Counted from the stretch's first letter, positions 23,817 through 37,100 are shown. The stretch: 64,000 nucleotides of DNA from Cryptomeria japonica (GCF_030272615.1 NC_081407.1:434840730-434904729); one strand, 5' to 3'. Numbers and translations: made by a program. The notes: a model not told the origin generated them from the letters alone.

Positions 23817-24084
23817 CCCCTCCTTAAGTGCAACTTAGGGGAATGAAGACTCAAGTCAACAATGCAAGATGGGTCCCGGCTACTAGGCCATGATAGGCAC
23901 CCATGTACAATATGCAAATGCAAGCAAAACCATGCAATGCAATCTCTCACAAATGGAGAAAAGGAGAAAACCCAGTGGGAAAAAACTCCCCCCCAAAAGA
24001 GAGATGAAAGTACAAAAGACTCTCAAAGAAGAAGGACAAAACCTCAAAGAGGAAAAAGTCCCCCCATAAGAGAGGAAGGAGAAG
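23817..24084 (-). other. copia B 3' untranslated region and polypurine tract
   Basis: On the minus strand, AACTTAAGGAGGGG (23817-23830) directly precedes the 3' LTR and fits a polypurine tract. The rest up to the pol stop is noncoding. Confidence 0.8.
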
Positions 24085-27000
24085 TTAGCTGACCCCCCTT
24101 AATGACACATCCTGCACCTCCAAGAGAGCTCGCAACTGTTGGAACTTACTCTCAGTAAAAGGTTTGGTGAATATGTCTGCAACCTGCTCCGTTGTAGGAC
24201 AATACTGCAAATCAATGACCTGCTCTTGAATGAGCTCTCGGATATAGTGCATATGAATCTCGATGTGTTTGGTCCACTGGTGCTGGACCGAGTTCTTTGA
24301 GATTGCAATAGCACTCTGATTGTCATAATGTAGAACTGTCAGCCGTGGAGTGGTGAACCCAAACTCTGTGAGAATCTGCTAGAGCCAAATGGTCTCAATC
24401 GCTGCATTAATAGTGCCTCGATACTCAGCCTCAGTCGAAGAAAGAGAAATAGCATGCTGCTTCTTGCTCTGCCAACAAATGGGGCCTGAACCAAGGTGAA
24501 AACTGTAACCGGAAGTATACTTACGATCATCAAGATTGCCAGCCCAATCAGAGTCTATGTAACCAACCAAGCGAAGTCCCATGCTTGCTGCATAGTGAAT
24601 CCCATAGTGATGTGTACCCTGGATGTAATGAAGGATGCGTTTGGCGGCTTTCCAATGAAGCTCATGTGGTTCCTGCATGAAGCGGGAAACCATGCCAACT
24701 ACAAATGAAATATCACGGCGTGTATGGGTCAAGTAGATGAGACTACCCACAAGCTGACAATACAAAGTGGCATCAACTGGTGGAGAAGAACATTGAGCCT
24801 CAAGCTTGACTCCGGAAAGAAAGGGAGTCGGGGCAGGCTTACAATCAGCCATATGAAAGCGTGCAAGTAGATCAAGAGCATACTTGGGCTGCGATAGAGT
24901 AATCCTAGAAGGTGACTGTGAAATCTCTATCCCGAGAAAGTAGTGCAAAAGACCCAAGTCGGTCATAGCAAATCTACAATGCAAAGCATATTTGACCCTA
25001 CTAATGATGGATGAAGTGCTCCCTGTAATGATCAAGTCATCAACATAGAGCACAAGTATCAAGTGAGAGTCATCCTGTCACAAAATGTAGACATTCGGAT
25101 CGGAATGACACCTGGTGAACCCTGCGGAGAGAAGAAAGGAATCCATCTTGGCGTACAAAGCCCTGGGGGCTAGCTTAAGGCCATAGAGAGATTTCCGTAG
25201 TCTGCAAACCAAGGAAGTATCCTGGATGAAACCCTGTGGCTGCTCCATATAAATCTCGTCATCAAGATCACCATGAAGAAAAGCACTCTTCACATCCATC
25301 TGATGTACAGCCCAACCATGAGCTGTAGCAATAGCAAGTGTCAAACCAATCAAGCAAAGTCATGTGTCTGCTGCATAGTGAATCCCATAGTGATGTGTAC
25401 CCTGGATGTAATGAAGGATGTGTTTGGCGGCTTTCCAATGAAGCTCATGTGGTTCCTGCATGAAGCGGGAAACCATGCCAACTGCAAATGAAATATCAGG
25501 GCGTGTATGAGGCAAGTAGATGAGACTACCCACAAGCTGATGATACAAAGTGGCATCAACTGGTGGAGAAGAACATTGAGCCTCAAGCTTGACTCCTGAA
25601 AGAAAGGGAGTCGGGGCAGGCTTACAATCAGCCATATGAAAGCGTGCAAGTAGATCAAGAGTATACTTGGGCTGCGATAGTGTAATCCCGGAAGGTGACT
25701 GTGAAATCTCTATCCTGAGAAAGTAGTGCAAAAGACCCAAGTCAGTCATAGAAAATCTATCATGCAAAGCAGATTTGACCCTGCTAATGATGGATGCGGT
25801 ACTCCCTGTAATGATCAAATCATCAACATAGAGCACAAGTATCAAGTGAGAGTCATCCTGTCACAAAATATAGACATTCGGATCAAAATGACACCTGGTG
25901 AACCCTGCTGAGAGAAGAAAGGAATCCATCTTGGCATACCAAGCCCTAGGGGCCTGCTTAAGGCCATAGAGAGATTTCCTTAGTCTGCAAACCAAGGAAG
26001 TATCCTGGATGAAACCCTACAGCTGCTCCATATAAATCTCCTCCTCAAGGTCACCATGAAGAAAAGCACTCTTCACATCCATCTGATGTACAACCCAACC
26101 ATGAGCTACAACAATAGCAAGTGTCAAGCGAATGGAGTTCATCTTGGCTACGGGCACAAAGGTCTCAGTATAGTCAACACATGCAACCTCAGAGAAACCT
26201 TTCGCAACAAGTTGAGTCTTATACTTATCCACGCTACCATCCGCAACATACTTGGTCTGATAGATCCATTTACATCGAACCATCTTTCTCCCCTTAGGGA
26301 GATGGACTAAATCCCATGTGTTGTTCCTCATCAAGGAACTATACTCTTCTTCCATAGCTTGGTCCCACTCAGGAACCCCTGATGCTTCCCGAAATGTCTG
26401 TGGATCAGAAGTAGTAGCAATGAATGCATGTGGAAGATCCTGATGTTGTGATTGAGTTCTCCGTGTATCTGAAGGATCCCCAACAAGAGAACCCGCAGAC
26501 TAAAGTGTCTGTTGAGCCCAACGAGGTCTAGGTGGAGGTGGAGAACGAGGCTCCTCAACTGCAAGTGGACCCTATGGAGGTGTAACCCTGCGAGTCGGAG
26601 TTGAAGGAGTCTCATCATCTGAATCACTAGCATCACTATCCACAATGGAGGAAGGTGGAGGAGGTAGAGAGGATAAGCTAGGAGAGCTTTCCTCAAAGTG
26701 AACACTCCTCTCAATGAACACCTCATGTTTTTTAGGATCCATCAATCTATATGCCTTAACACCCTCAGGATATCCAACAAATATGCAAGGGCGACTTTGT
26801 GGTTCAAATGTCTTGCATTTCTGTGGAGGTATGCGAGCCCATGCTGGACACCCAAAGACTCTGAAATGTCTCACAATCAATTTCCTACCAGCCCAAGCCT
26901 CAAAAGGAGTAATACCTTGCAAAGCTTTGTGAGGAACCTGATTCTAGATGTGTGTGGTACAACTAATAGCCTCTATCCAAAAGGCGGGATCAAGAGAACA

Positions 27001-27498
27001 TGCATGTATCATATAGCTAGCTATTTCTTTGAGAGTTCTATTCTTGCATTCTGCAACTGTGTTCTGCTATGGAGTGTATGTGATAGAATGCTAAAAATCA
27101 ATCCCCTCAAATTTACAAAAATCCTCAAGTCTTTTGTTCACATATTCCCTTACATTATCTGTGCGAAGAATCTTCACCACTTTCTTGGATTGCTTCTCCA
27201 CACGAGTCTTGAAGTCCTGAAATCTGTCAAATACTTCACTCTTATGAATAAAAAAGTAGACCCAAGTGAAGCGGTAGTAGTCATCAATGAAGGTGAGGAC
27301 ATAGCAGGCCTTACTAAATGAAGGTGCTGGAAATGGACTTGCTACATCGCTGTGAACAAGTTGAAGAACTTCCAAAGCTCTCCAAGCTTTCCCTTTATCA
27401 AAATTTTCCTCGGGATGCTTGCCCATGGAACAACCTGAACATACACCCTCTGAAAAACTGATTCAAGGTAGACTTGTGACCATGTCTTTAGTGTTGAG
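24085..27498 (-). pseudogene. copia B pol: integrase, RT, RNase H
   Basis: Same frame as gag all the way, so only stops break it. Integrase shows VHSDVASPF, FIDDYYRFTW and RTDNVREY (normally GGEY), then QNTVAECKNRT with the usual Arg changed. RT has WDLVHLPKGRKMV, QMDVKSAFLHGDL, YGLKLAPRALY and LYVDDLIITGS; RNase H has GYIDSDWAGN, KQHAISLSSTEAEYR, the DNQSAI region and ADIFTKPFTESKF. A 783-bp segment covering RT into RNase H is present twice, in frame. Stops include CAG to TAG after YMEQL near 26016, TGA after YIL in both copies, and TAG after IETIWL near 24377. Pol ends with TAA at 24085. Confidence 0.92.
24559..26124 (-). repeat. 783-bp direct tandem duplication within copia B pol
   Basis: Sequence from about 24559 to 25341 recurs at about 25342 to 26124 with constant offset 783, which is 261 codons exactly. 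Matching landmarks are CATAGTGAATCCCATAG at 24591 and 25374. The copies differ at several percent of sites by eye. The junction lies near AACCAA, where short homology between the two end points is visible. Confidence 0.92.
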
Positions 27499-28938
27499 CT
27501 ACTGAAGATAGCGGTAGTTGAGGTGACCAAACCACTCATGCCATAGCTTACTTTCTAAATTTGAATGAGTAAGCAAGGCCCTAGAAGGTGAACTTGGCAC
27601 AAAGTGGGAGAATGAATAAAGCCTTGAGTTGTCATTGACTTGTCCCACTGCTACCAAGGCAACATCATCAAGTTCCTTTACCACAACTGAATCTGTTGTA
27701 AACTCAACCTTTTTCCCATTCCCATAGTGAGTGATTTGGTAGATAGAGAGAAGGTTGGTAGACAAGTTAGGAACATAGAGAACATTCTCAAATGTTCCAT
27801 CATCCATGTCAATTGAACCTTTCCCTTCAACCTCTACTTGTGTATCATCACCTATGTAAATGTGAGGTACCTTAGATGGCTCCAATGAATAAAACTGCTC
27901 CTTTGTAGAACCCATGTGATATGAGGCACCGGAGTCAAGTATCCACTGCTGTGAAGAACTTGTTGTAGCCACAAATGCTTTCCCTTTTCCCTTAGACTGT
28001 GAGGAAGAGGAAGGAGATGAATCCTTCTTTGTGTAGGCGGATGGCAAGTTGATGTTGTTTTTCTTAAGAAGATTAGTTAACTCATCAACTTGCTTTGTGT
28101 GGCATCGATGCTCATCATGACCATACTTCTTGCAATATGCACAAGTTGGCTTATCCTTCTTAGGTGGTGTCCCCTTCTTGGAAGAGGATGAAAAATCACC
28201 TTGTGATGGAGAGGATGATTGTCCTTTTTCCTGCTGTGGCTGTGACTTAGATTGCTTCTTTTTCTTGTTGGAATCTTTACCTTGACTTCCTTGATTCCCT
28301 TGATTAGCCACCAAAGCCTGGGACTTTGAAGACTTGACAAGCCCCATGTTCAACAACTTAGATTGTTCCAATATCAACATTTCTGTGAAGGCATCAAATG
28401 AAGGCATAGCATAGGAACTCCCCACTGTCAAACAATGAGTTTGGAAGCTAGACACAAATGCTGCATATTCTAGTGCAAGCTTGTCCAACAAGTTGAATAT
28501 CAACTGAGCATCCTTTTTGTCAATTCCACAATCCTTAAGCTTTGCTCTTAGCTCATTTTCTTTGGTGACATAATCTTGGATTGTATCAAAACTCTTGGGA
28601 TCCAAGTTGGTGAGCTCACTGTCAATCTTATAACCTCTGATTTCATCAACTTGACCATACGATTTCTGAAACATATCCCAAGCATCTTTGATTGTAGTAC
28701 ACTTTTCAATATGAAAGATGAGGTCATTTGATACATACTTGCGTAAAGTTCCAAGAGCCATGCAATTCTTAGTGAGCCATTCTAACTGAGCGTTAGGATC
28801 AGCCTTAGGATCAGGTGGTGCTACTATTGTTCCATCTATGTAATGTGTGAGACCTTTTTCCATTAATTTGCTCCATACTTTAATTTTCCATGATGCATAA
28901 TTATGTGGAGTTAAAGGTGGAAATTTATGAGGACTCAT
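27499..28938 (-). pseudogene. copia B gag and protease
   Basis: 480 open codons from ATG at 28938; an upstream in-frame ATG at 29052 precedes a segment unlike gag, so the later start (MSPHKFPPLTPHNYASWK) is preferred. Gag features are the YASWKIKVWSKL start, the UBN2-like middle (WDMFQKSYGQ, AKLKDCGIDKKDAQ), a Lys/Ser/Gln-rich linker and a CCHC knuckle (CAYCKKYGHDEHRC). An intact protease site WILDSGASYHM follows, then LLSIYQITH and the pre-integrase motif LWHEWFGHLNY. The frame stops with TAG right after RYLQ and continues into pol. This is the longest undamaged coding segment in the window. Confidence 0.93.
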
Positions 28939-29820
28939 TGCAACAAAAATGAAAGAGCACAAGGAAAGAGAGGCACAATCACACAAGACACCCCCCCAAA
29001 TGTGATGATTTGACACTTTATACTTAGTGCATGTACGATGGGCCACTTGCAAAAAATGGCAAAGTGGACTTCTGATTACAATTTTACAACTGCCTCAATA
29101 AGACCAAAAGAGACTCAAACTAATAATGCAAGAGATCTAAACTAAGATCCAAGCAATTTACAAGTACTAGATAGGCCAAATAAAACCAATATATGAAAGT
29201 ACAATTTCTACTTAAAATCTTTGAAATCTGATCATAGATTATGAAAGTAGATGAAAAAACATGCAGTTTCAAAAAAAATGGCACCTGAAAAGGAGGTCAT
29301 ATGAGCTCGAACAAGGCCTTTGAAGTTGCAGAATTGAGGATTGGACAGGTACAGCTGAGAGAATCTAAAATTTTTGAAAAACCTGTGCACCAAAACCAAA
29401 AAATAACTACACCACTGCAAAGAGCATGAAAAATTAGCCCAAATAAAAAAAAAATTGCACCCAAAAAGGAGAAAAATTGAGCAAGTTATGGGCCTCCAAA
29501 GTTGACCCAAAAATCCAAACTGCTCAACGGAGAGGGGTCTAAAAATTTCCAAAGAAAATGCTGACTGGGTGCTGCTGACTATGTGCTGCTGATTGGGCAG
29601 AAGCTGACGCCCAAATTGGGTAGAAAATTTCCTCCACACCTAAAAATTGATTTTTGCCAAAATAGGTCAAATTTATACTCGATTTTTATGGAAACAGCCT
29701 CCTAGATGCAATGGTGAGGTTGAAAATGCTCCAAGATGCCTCCAAAAAGTGTAGTTCCTCAAATCCAAAAATAGAAGCCTTCCATAATGTCTCCAAAAAC
29801 CAATCAATGAAGCCCCAATA
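28939..29820 (-). other. copia B untranslated leader
   Basis: Between the primer-binding site and gag. No convincing coding sequence; a T-rich and A-rich stretch lies at 29260-29460. Confidence 0.75.
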
Positions 29821-29832
29821 GCTTTGATACCA
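29821..29832 (-). other. copia B primer-binding site
   Basis: TGGTATCAAAGC on the minus strand, directly after the 5' LTR. It matches the usual plant copia site TGGTATCAGAGC, complementary to the 3' end of initiator tRNA-Met, except for one base. Confidence 0.88.
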
Positions 29833-30283
29833 TGTTAGATTTTGCCAAGATCAAGGGCACAATGAAAAGTATAAAAATAGAGACAAAAGAATGAAAAGAG
29901 CAAACTGTATTCTTATCAATATGAAAATGATCAACTGGATTCCCCAATACAATGAATATAGGCCTTCTTATATAGGCAAGGCCATATGGATGTACGAGCA
30001 CACAATCATGACATGTGGCTCAATGAGAAACAAGGGTAGGTAAGAAATACTAGGGGTAGGTAGGAGAAATAATATAATATTCCACAAGAGGTGGATGACC
30101 CACCAAATGTGGAGTGTAACAACAAAATAAGACCACAAAAGGTGGAATTTCTCCTACAATCTCTATCCCTATGTGCACACTTCCCTAAGTGTCTCAAATC
30201 CAAACTACGAAGAAATGCATTATCCTAAGTTAACTTAAGTAAAGTGTAATAACATCCATAATGAATATTTATTTACACCAACA
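29833..30283 (-). repeat. copia B 5' LTR
   Basis: 451 bp, TG...CA. The minus-strand TATA box CTATATAAGAAGG is at 29963-29975, giving a U3 of roughly 300 bp. It is followed on the minus strand by the primer-binding site. Confidence 0.96.
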
Positions 30284-30288
30284 GTTCT

Positions 30289-31219
30289 ATATGCCCAAAG
30301 TGCAGGATTAAGCTAGACATGCCAATCTTTACCAACATGATTCACCGTCTTTTTGAGGATTTCTGGATTGTTTTGTTTGAGGCCTCTACTTGGCCATTCC
30401 CTTGTGGATAATATGGTGTTGAAAAGCGATGTTGGATATGGAATCGCTCACAAAGTTCTTCTACATCTTGATTCTTGAAAGGTCGTCCATTATCTATGAT
30501 AATAGAACTAAGAATGTCATATCGACAAATGAGGTACTTCAAAATGAAGGAAGATATTTGCTTGCCAGTAACTATAGTCAATGGGACTACCTCAATCCAC
30601 TTTGTGAAGTACTCAATGGCTGTGATGATAAACTTGTGACCATTTTATGAGGAAGGATGAATATTTTCTACGAGGTCAAGTCCCCATTGGCAGAAAGGCC
30701 ATGATGTGGTAAATGTTTGTAGCTCCTGTGCTAGTGCATGTATAAGATTTCCATGAATATTACACTTAGGGCATTTCCTAGCAAAATGATATGATTTGTT
30801 TTTCATTGTCGGCCACTAATATTCCATCCTTAGAAGTTTCTTGGCAAGAGTAGGACCACTTGAATGTGTGCCATAAATACTTTGTGGAGCTCATGTAAGG
30901 TGGAGTCAGATTTGTTATGACTAAGACATCGAAGAAGAGTACCATCAAGACCTTGGCGGTAAAGTGTGTCAGCAGTTAAGGTATAGCAGGCTGCTTGATG
31001 AATGAAGCTGCATTTTTGGTTACTAGATAGGTCTGGTGGAAGGCTATTGTCTTTTAGGTAGGTGTATATTTTTTTGTAGAGGGGGGAATCAGAACCGTTT
31101 AGGGTAAAAATGACTTGGGATTCTGAGTTGTCATAGGCGAAGGAAAATAATTGCTCCACCAAGAATTCATAACGATTCTGCTTGTCTGGAATTTGTAGGA
31201 GCGAAGCAATGGTGGCCAT
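30289..31219 (-). pseudogene. Tat-type integrase, zinc-binding and catalytic part
   Basis: Reading resumes after copia C with MATIASLLQIPDKQNRYE. The HHCC zinc module follows (HELHKVFMAH, then CPKCNIHGN near 30750), with a one-base frameshift in its middle near 30850. The catalytic core keeps its three acidic residues: D in WGLDLVEN near 30690, D in IIIDNGRPF near 30495, and E in GNGQVEASNKT near 30400. Stops include Trp to TAG near 30810. The last readable words are LNPALWAYRT, directly at the copia B insertion point (30288). Confidence 0.9.
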
Positions 31220-33713
31220 TGTCAGATAGTTCAAATAACCAAAAGACAAATGAGAAGGGGGGGGGGGCGAATCGGTTGTCACAAATTACCATAACATTTA
31301 GCATTTAAAACTTTAATTCTGAAACCCAAAACATTAATATTGGTGCCTAAACTAAATACTAAAATAACAGATACACCAATTAAGCATAAACAATAATCAG
31401 AGAATAAATACCATCCACATGACACCAAGATTTATACGTGGAAAAATAGGTAAAGGGAAAAACCACGGTGGGAAACCTACCCACAGTCAGATAATACTTC
31501 TGTAGTAAGTATGTGAATTACAATTGAGGGGCCTGCACTTGCAGGAAGGCCAACAACCTAGAGCGCACTTATAAGCACAAAAGGAGTCTCACTGACTACA
31601 TAGAAATCTAGACTACAATCCAGAGAAATGATTGAACTGCAAAGATAACATCTCCTATACCTGAGTATAGTTTCGGTTAAGCTCAATATCGAAGGTCTAA
31701 ATCCTCTTACATAAACCCAATTCGATCTCCAATGATCGACCAAATCCTTTTCCTGAATGATATTACATTATTCGCACATTACATATCCATATCCCATTCC
31801 TATGACCTTGATGATCTACAATGAGATCTTACATATATATACAAATCCTCAACCATAAATAATCAGGTCGGTCACCAGGCAATAAACCAATTAGATAATT
31901 ACAAAACATGTTGGCCTTAGACCAAAAAAATAATATCCAACTCATAAGACATCCAAGAAACACATCGAGAGGTCCAATCCACATGTTACATTTGTTGACA
32001 ATATGGAGGAATTGATTATGTGTTGCATTGATGTTTTGTCATTGATGTCAACACTAGCTGTTATGGTTGGTTACCGACAGACAGGTTTTAGTTACCGATA
32101 GAAGATCTAGTGTTACTGATAAAAGGGACTATCTATTGGACACTTCTGATATATTTGGATCAATGGAGTATGTTTGGTTTTATGTGTTACATGTTTCTGG
32201 AGAATGTTTTGATCAGTTGGTATTGATTTGGTGATCAGATGCTATCATACACTCTTGCAAATCGTTATCGGCATGGGTTTAAGGTTTAACCGATAGAGCT
32301 TTTACTGAGAATCTTTGGTAGAATGCATAAGTGGTGTTGGTGTGACTTCTAGATGGAAACCAGGATGCTGAAGGTGATCCCTGATCATGCCTCAACTGAT
32401 TGGAGACATTTCTTTAGTGTGGTGGACCCAAATTAGGTCCGGTACCTATCTAGGTTATGGACCAGTATCATGTTAATGTGTTCTCTACATGTTACCAGAT
32501 GTTTTATGGATTGGTTATTATTGTTTTGGTCTTAAGATGACATGGCATATCATTGTAATATGGATGTATGTAATGATCTTATTGTAATATCTTTTAGGTG
32601 GCCGACCTAATTGGTTTAGGCCTTAGGGGTTTGTATAAATTGATGTAAGATCTCATTGTAGATCATGGTTTGGGATGGGAATAAAGTGTGTTATGGCCAT
32701 CTAATGTAATATCATATGCGAAGGAGATTTGGTCGATCATAGGTGATCAAATTGGGTTTAAGTGAGAGGTCAAAGGCCTCCAGTATTGAGCTTAATGGGG
32801 ACTGTAATCAGGCATGGTAGATTCTATCTCTGGTAGTTCATTCTTCTCAATTGTTGTCCAGTTATCTTGAGGTGGTTATAACCTCTCTGTAGTCAGTGAG
32901 ACTCTTTTGTAATGAGCAGTACGCTCTAGGCAGTGTGCCTTTCTGCATGTGCAGGCCCCTTATTGTATCACATACTTTCTGTAGAAGTATCATCTGACTA
33001 TGGGTAGGCTTCCAACCATGGTTTTTCCATTTACCGGGTTTTCCACGTATAAATCATGGTGTTATGTGGTATGGTTGTAATTTGTTAATTCTCTATTTCA
33101 TTCTTAAGTTTTATTGCTTACCGGTATTTGTTTCTGCTATTTCGGTATTCAATGTTTATGTGCTCCGGTTAAAGGTTATAAAGTGGTTTGATTTATATAA
33201 TCTGGTAACAACTGATTCACCCCCCCTCTCAGTTGTTCACTGGTTATCCTAGCAACATTAAGCCGGTCCATAACCTTGATAACACCGAGACCCAATATAG
33301 GTCCACACGCTAAATCAATGATCCCAATCCACCAAGTCTCGAACATGATCACCATTAGCATCCTGAATCTATACCAGAAGTTGCACCAATACCACTTATG
33401 CATATCATCAAAGATCTTGAACAAAGCTCTACTGATGAAACCCTCGTCGGAACCACAAACCAAGCTTCCAAGCAAACATGATAGCATCCAATCACCAGAC
33501 CAAAACCAACTAACTAAATATGAACATGAGTAAGACAATTCCATAACCAAATCATACTGGAGCATACCAGATCATGCCGGATCCAAACCAACCAGAAACC
33601 ACACAACCTATTGGGACTAGAAGAGTGCCGACAAAGCATCCAAAACAACTAGTGTTGACATCAATGATAAAACATCCATGCAACACATAATCAATTCCTC
33701 CAAATGGCCAACA
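31220..33713 (-). repeat. copia C 3' LTR, split by a solo LTR
   Basis: Plus-strand ends are TGTCAGATAG and GGCCAACA. It is collinear with the 5' LTR on either side of the 31993-33254 insertion, and the break matches the unbroken sequence GTTACATTAAGTCG in the 5' copy near 39171. Confidence 0.93.
31993..33254 (+). mobile_element. solo LTR inside copia C 3' LTR, 1262 bp
   Basis: Starts TGTTGACAATATGG and ends GGTTATCCTAGCA, flanked by a perfect ACATT duplication (31988-31992 and 33255-33259). It belongs to the same LTR family as its host LTR but reads on the plus strand, with the U5 end ACTGATTCACCCCCCC near 33211. A TATA-like TTTGTATAAATTG lies near 32630. No internal region. Confidence 0.93.
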
Positions 33714-34123
33714 ATCTCCCCCTTTGGCATTGATGGCAACACTAGATGTGAAAACATCTAAGTAAGAAAAAATGCCAAACAAGTCTTCCCCAATGTAAGA
33801 CAACCAACAATCTCCCACTCAAAGATATAGCAATGAAGCTCTAAAACAAAGACCAAACTTTCCCTTTGAATAATATCTCTGTAAAGATCCGAATTATACA
33901 TATATATCTCCCCCTAATGTATACAACTCCTTAAGTTTTTCACATCAATATCTCTTCCCCTTTGACATCAATGCCATAAATCTGACAAAAATATCAAAAT
34001 GAAAAAAAAAACCACTGAATCACAATGCTAACTACTCCCCCAGAGCAGTAGCATCCTCACATCAGTGCCAAAATGAATGATATTTCTAATAATGCATACC
34101 AGACTGATGCCAAAAAGTATCCA
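33714..34123 (-). other. copia C polypurine tract and 3' untranslated region
   Basis: On the minus strand AAAGGGGGAGAT ends at 33714, directly before the 3' LTR start TGTTGG, and is the plus-strand primer. Further GGGGGAGA words occur near 33912 and 34040. No coding sequence. Confidence 0.85.
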
Positions 34124-37100
34124 TCAGTTTTCTGCCAGAGGGGCAAAAACCCCTAACCTGTCTCTCAGGTACTCAAATGATTCTTTAGGCAAAGGTTTAG
34201 TGAAAATATCTGCAATCTTCTCTTTAGTGTTCACATAAACTAGTCTAACTTCATTTTCTTCCACCTTCTCCTTCAAAAAGTTATACTTGATAGATATTTG
34301 TTGTCTTAGAGTGAAATATTGAATTATTTGATATGTCAATAGCAACAGAGTTATCACAGTGAATAACTACCAGTCCAGTGCAATGCACTTTGATATCCTT
34401 CAACATTTGCTTCATCCATAGAACCTGTGTACAGTTAGTAGCAACAACAACAACATACTTAGCTTCAGTGGTAGATAAATAAGTACATGATTGTTTCTTG
34501 TTGATACATGAAACCAACTTCTTTCCAAGAAAGAAAGCTCCACCGGAAGTACTTTTCCGGTCATCAACATCTCTAGCCCAATTAGCATCTGTATATGCAC
34601 ATAAAGTAAATTCATCATCCTTAAGGTACCACAAACCATATTCAGATGTACCTTGCAAGTATCTAAATTTTTTTTTCACCGCACTCATGATTTTCTTTAG
34701 GATCACTCTAAAATCTAGATGCAGTACAAAAAGAATTCATTATGTTAGGCCTAGTCTGAGTCAAATAAAGCAGACTTCCAATTATAGATTTGTATCTTGT
34801 AGGATTTACTAGTGCAGAAACATCTTTCCTTGTCAATTTCTCACTTGTAACCATAGGAGTACTTACCGGTTTAGAATCTCTCAGACCAAATTTCTTCAAC
34901 AATTCCCTAGCATACTTAGTTTGACAGATGAAAATACCTTTGTCAATCTGAGTAATCTGCAAACCTAAGAAAAATTTCATTTCCCCAATCATAGACATTT
35001 TAACTTCTTTCTCCATATTCTTAGAAAATTCCATGCACAACTTATCTTTACCTTCAAAAATGATGTCATCAACAAATACTTTAATAATCAATATATCATC
35101 ATCAGTTACCTTATTATATAAATTAATGTCAGCATTACCCTTAGTAAAATCAAGCTTCAAAATATATTTATCCAACCTTGCATACCAAACTCTAGGTGCC
35201 TGTTTCAATCCATATAAAACTTTCCTTAACTTGCAAACCATGTTTGTATCATCTGAAAGTGAAAAACCATCAGATTGCTCAATATAAACTTTCTCATCAA
35301 GATCCCCATTAAAAAATGCACACTTAACATCCATCTTATAAACCTTGTAGGTCTTATGGGCAACATAGGCAAGAAATAATCTTACAACTTCAATCCTAGC
35401 TATAGGTACAAAAGTCTCACCACAATCAATTCCTTCCTTTTGAGAATATCCTTTACAAACCAATCTAGGTTTACTCCTTACAACTTGACCATCCTCATTC
35501 AATTTATTCCAAAAAATCCATTTATTTCCAATAACATTCTTATTTTTAGGTCGAGGAACTAAAGTCCATGTGTTATTCTTCTTAATTTGATCTAATTTTT
35601 CTTCCATAGCTTTCAACCAACATTCATCTTTACATGCTTCAATTACTGATACCGGTTCAACTTGAGAAATTAAACATACCTCATTAGTTGCCAGTATTAT
35701 TTTTGTCATCACTCCATTGTTCTTATCCCCAATGATATGATCTTCTAATTGATCCAATCTCACATACCTAGGAGTCTTCTAACTCTCTGTTCCTCTTCTT
35801 GATTCTTCAGTTACTATTGAATTTTCGGATACTACCAGAGTAAGTGGCTCGACACTTTGTTCTGGTAAAGGTGCTAGCGGTTCAGATATAATCATTTCCA
35901 CCACTGGTTCTTGCTCATAAACTCTGATTTGACTTCTCTTCATCTCATCCACCTTGACATTAGCACTCTCCACAATTCTCTTCAATCTCTTGTTATAACA
36001 TCTATGTGCCTTGCTTTCATTATAATAACCAAGAAATATGCCTTCATCACATCTAGGATCAAATTTTCCAATGATATCATCTCTCCTGATATAACATTTA
36101 CTACCAAATATTCTGAAATACTTAACTGTAGGTGTATTGCCAAACCATGATTTATAAGGTGTCTTACTGGTTTCTCCTTTGATATGTACTTTGTTTAATA
36201 TATAAACTGTTGTGCTCACTAGTTCTCTCCAGTAGATATGAGGTAGATTAGCTTCCATCATCATTGTTCTAGAAGCATCCAAGATAGTTCCGTTCTTCCT
36301 TGCCACAACTCCATTCTACTGAGGTGTCCGGGGAGTAGAAAATTGTCTCCTTATACCATGCTTCTCACAAAATTTATTAAACTCATTGGATGTGAATTCT
36401 CCACCATGATCTAACCTCAAATATTTAATCTTTAATCTTGTCTCAACTTCCACTTTAGCCTTCAAAATTTTAAACTTTTCAAGAGCTTCAAATTTCTCCC
36501 TTAGAAAAGTAACCATCATTCTAGAATAATCATCAATGATTAGCATAAAATATCTATCACCTTGAAAAATTTTAACTCTAGTAGGGCCACACAAATTAGT
36601 ATGAAGAAGATCAAGAACATCATTAGATTTATCTTGTATATTCCTAAACGAGCTAATGACCTGTTTACCCATTTGACATTCTTTACATACTGGATTATAG
36701 GGCTTCACAATCTTAGGTATATCTCTAACTACCTTAGTTGAACTGATCTTTACAATTCAATCAAAATTCACATGAAAGAGCCTCTTATTCCATAACCAAC
36801 TCTCATCAATTTGTGCAATCAAACATGTCTTCTCACCGGAATTCAAATGAAATATATTACCTTTTGTCTGTGTACCGGTTACAATCTCCAAACCAGATCT
36901 GTTAATGATTTTGCATTTTCCATCCTTGAACTGTAATTTAAATCCCTTATCCACTAATTTTCCTACACTCAAAAGATTATGCCTCAAACCTTCAACAAAA
37001 TAAACATTATCAGTATTGTACTTACCATCTAATGATATAGTTCCTTTTCCTTTGATCATACATGCTTTTTCATCTCCAAATCTAACCAGACCACCATCAA

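Larger units (their letters stand above)
23367..30283 (-). mobile_element. complete Ty1/copia retrotransposon B
   Basis: Two LTRs of 450 and 451 bp, both TG...CA, enclose gag-pol on the minus strand. A perfect 5-bp duplication GTTCT flanks the element (23362-23366 and 30284-30288). A primer-binding site complementary to initiator methionine tRNA (TGGTATCAAAGC) abuts the 5' LTR and a purine-rich tract abuts the 3' LTR. By eye the LTRs differ at 14 positions plus one 1-bp indel, about 97% identity, making this the youngest full element here. Target: the integrase of the Tat-type element, after WAYRT. Confidence 0.96.

Noticed and set aside
26698..27321. 207-codon open frame on the plus strand
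   Set aside because: It lies antisense to copia B integrase, whose protein motifs are clear on the minus strand.
33176..33818. Open frames of 85-129 codons on both strands
   Set aside because: They lie across LTR ends of copia C and the nested solo LTR and are not conserved between LTR copies.
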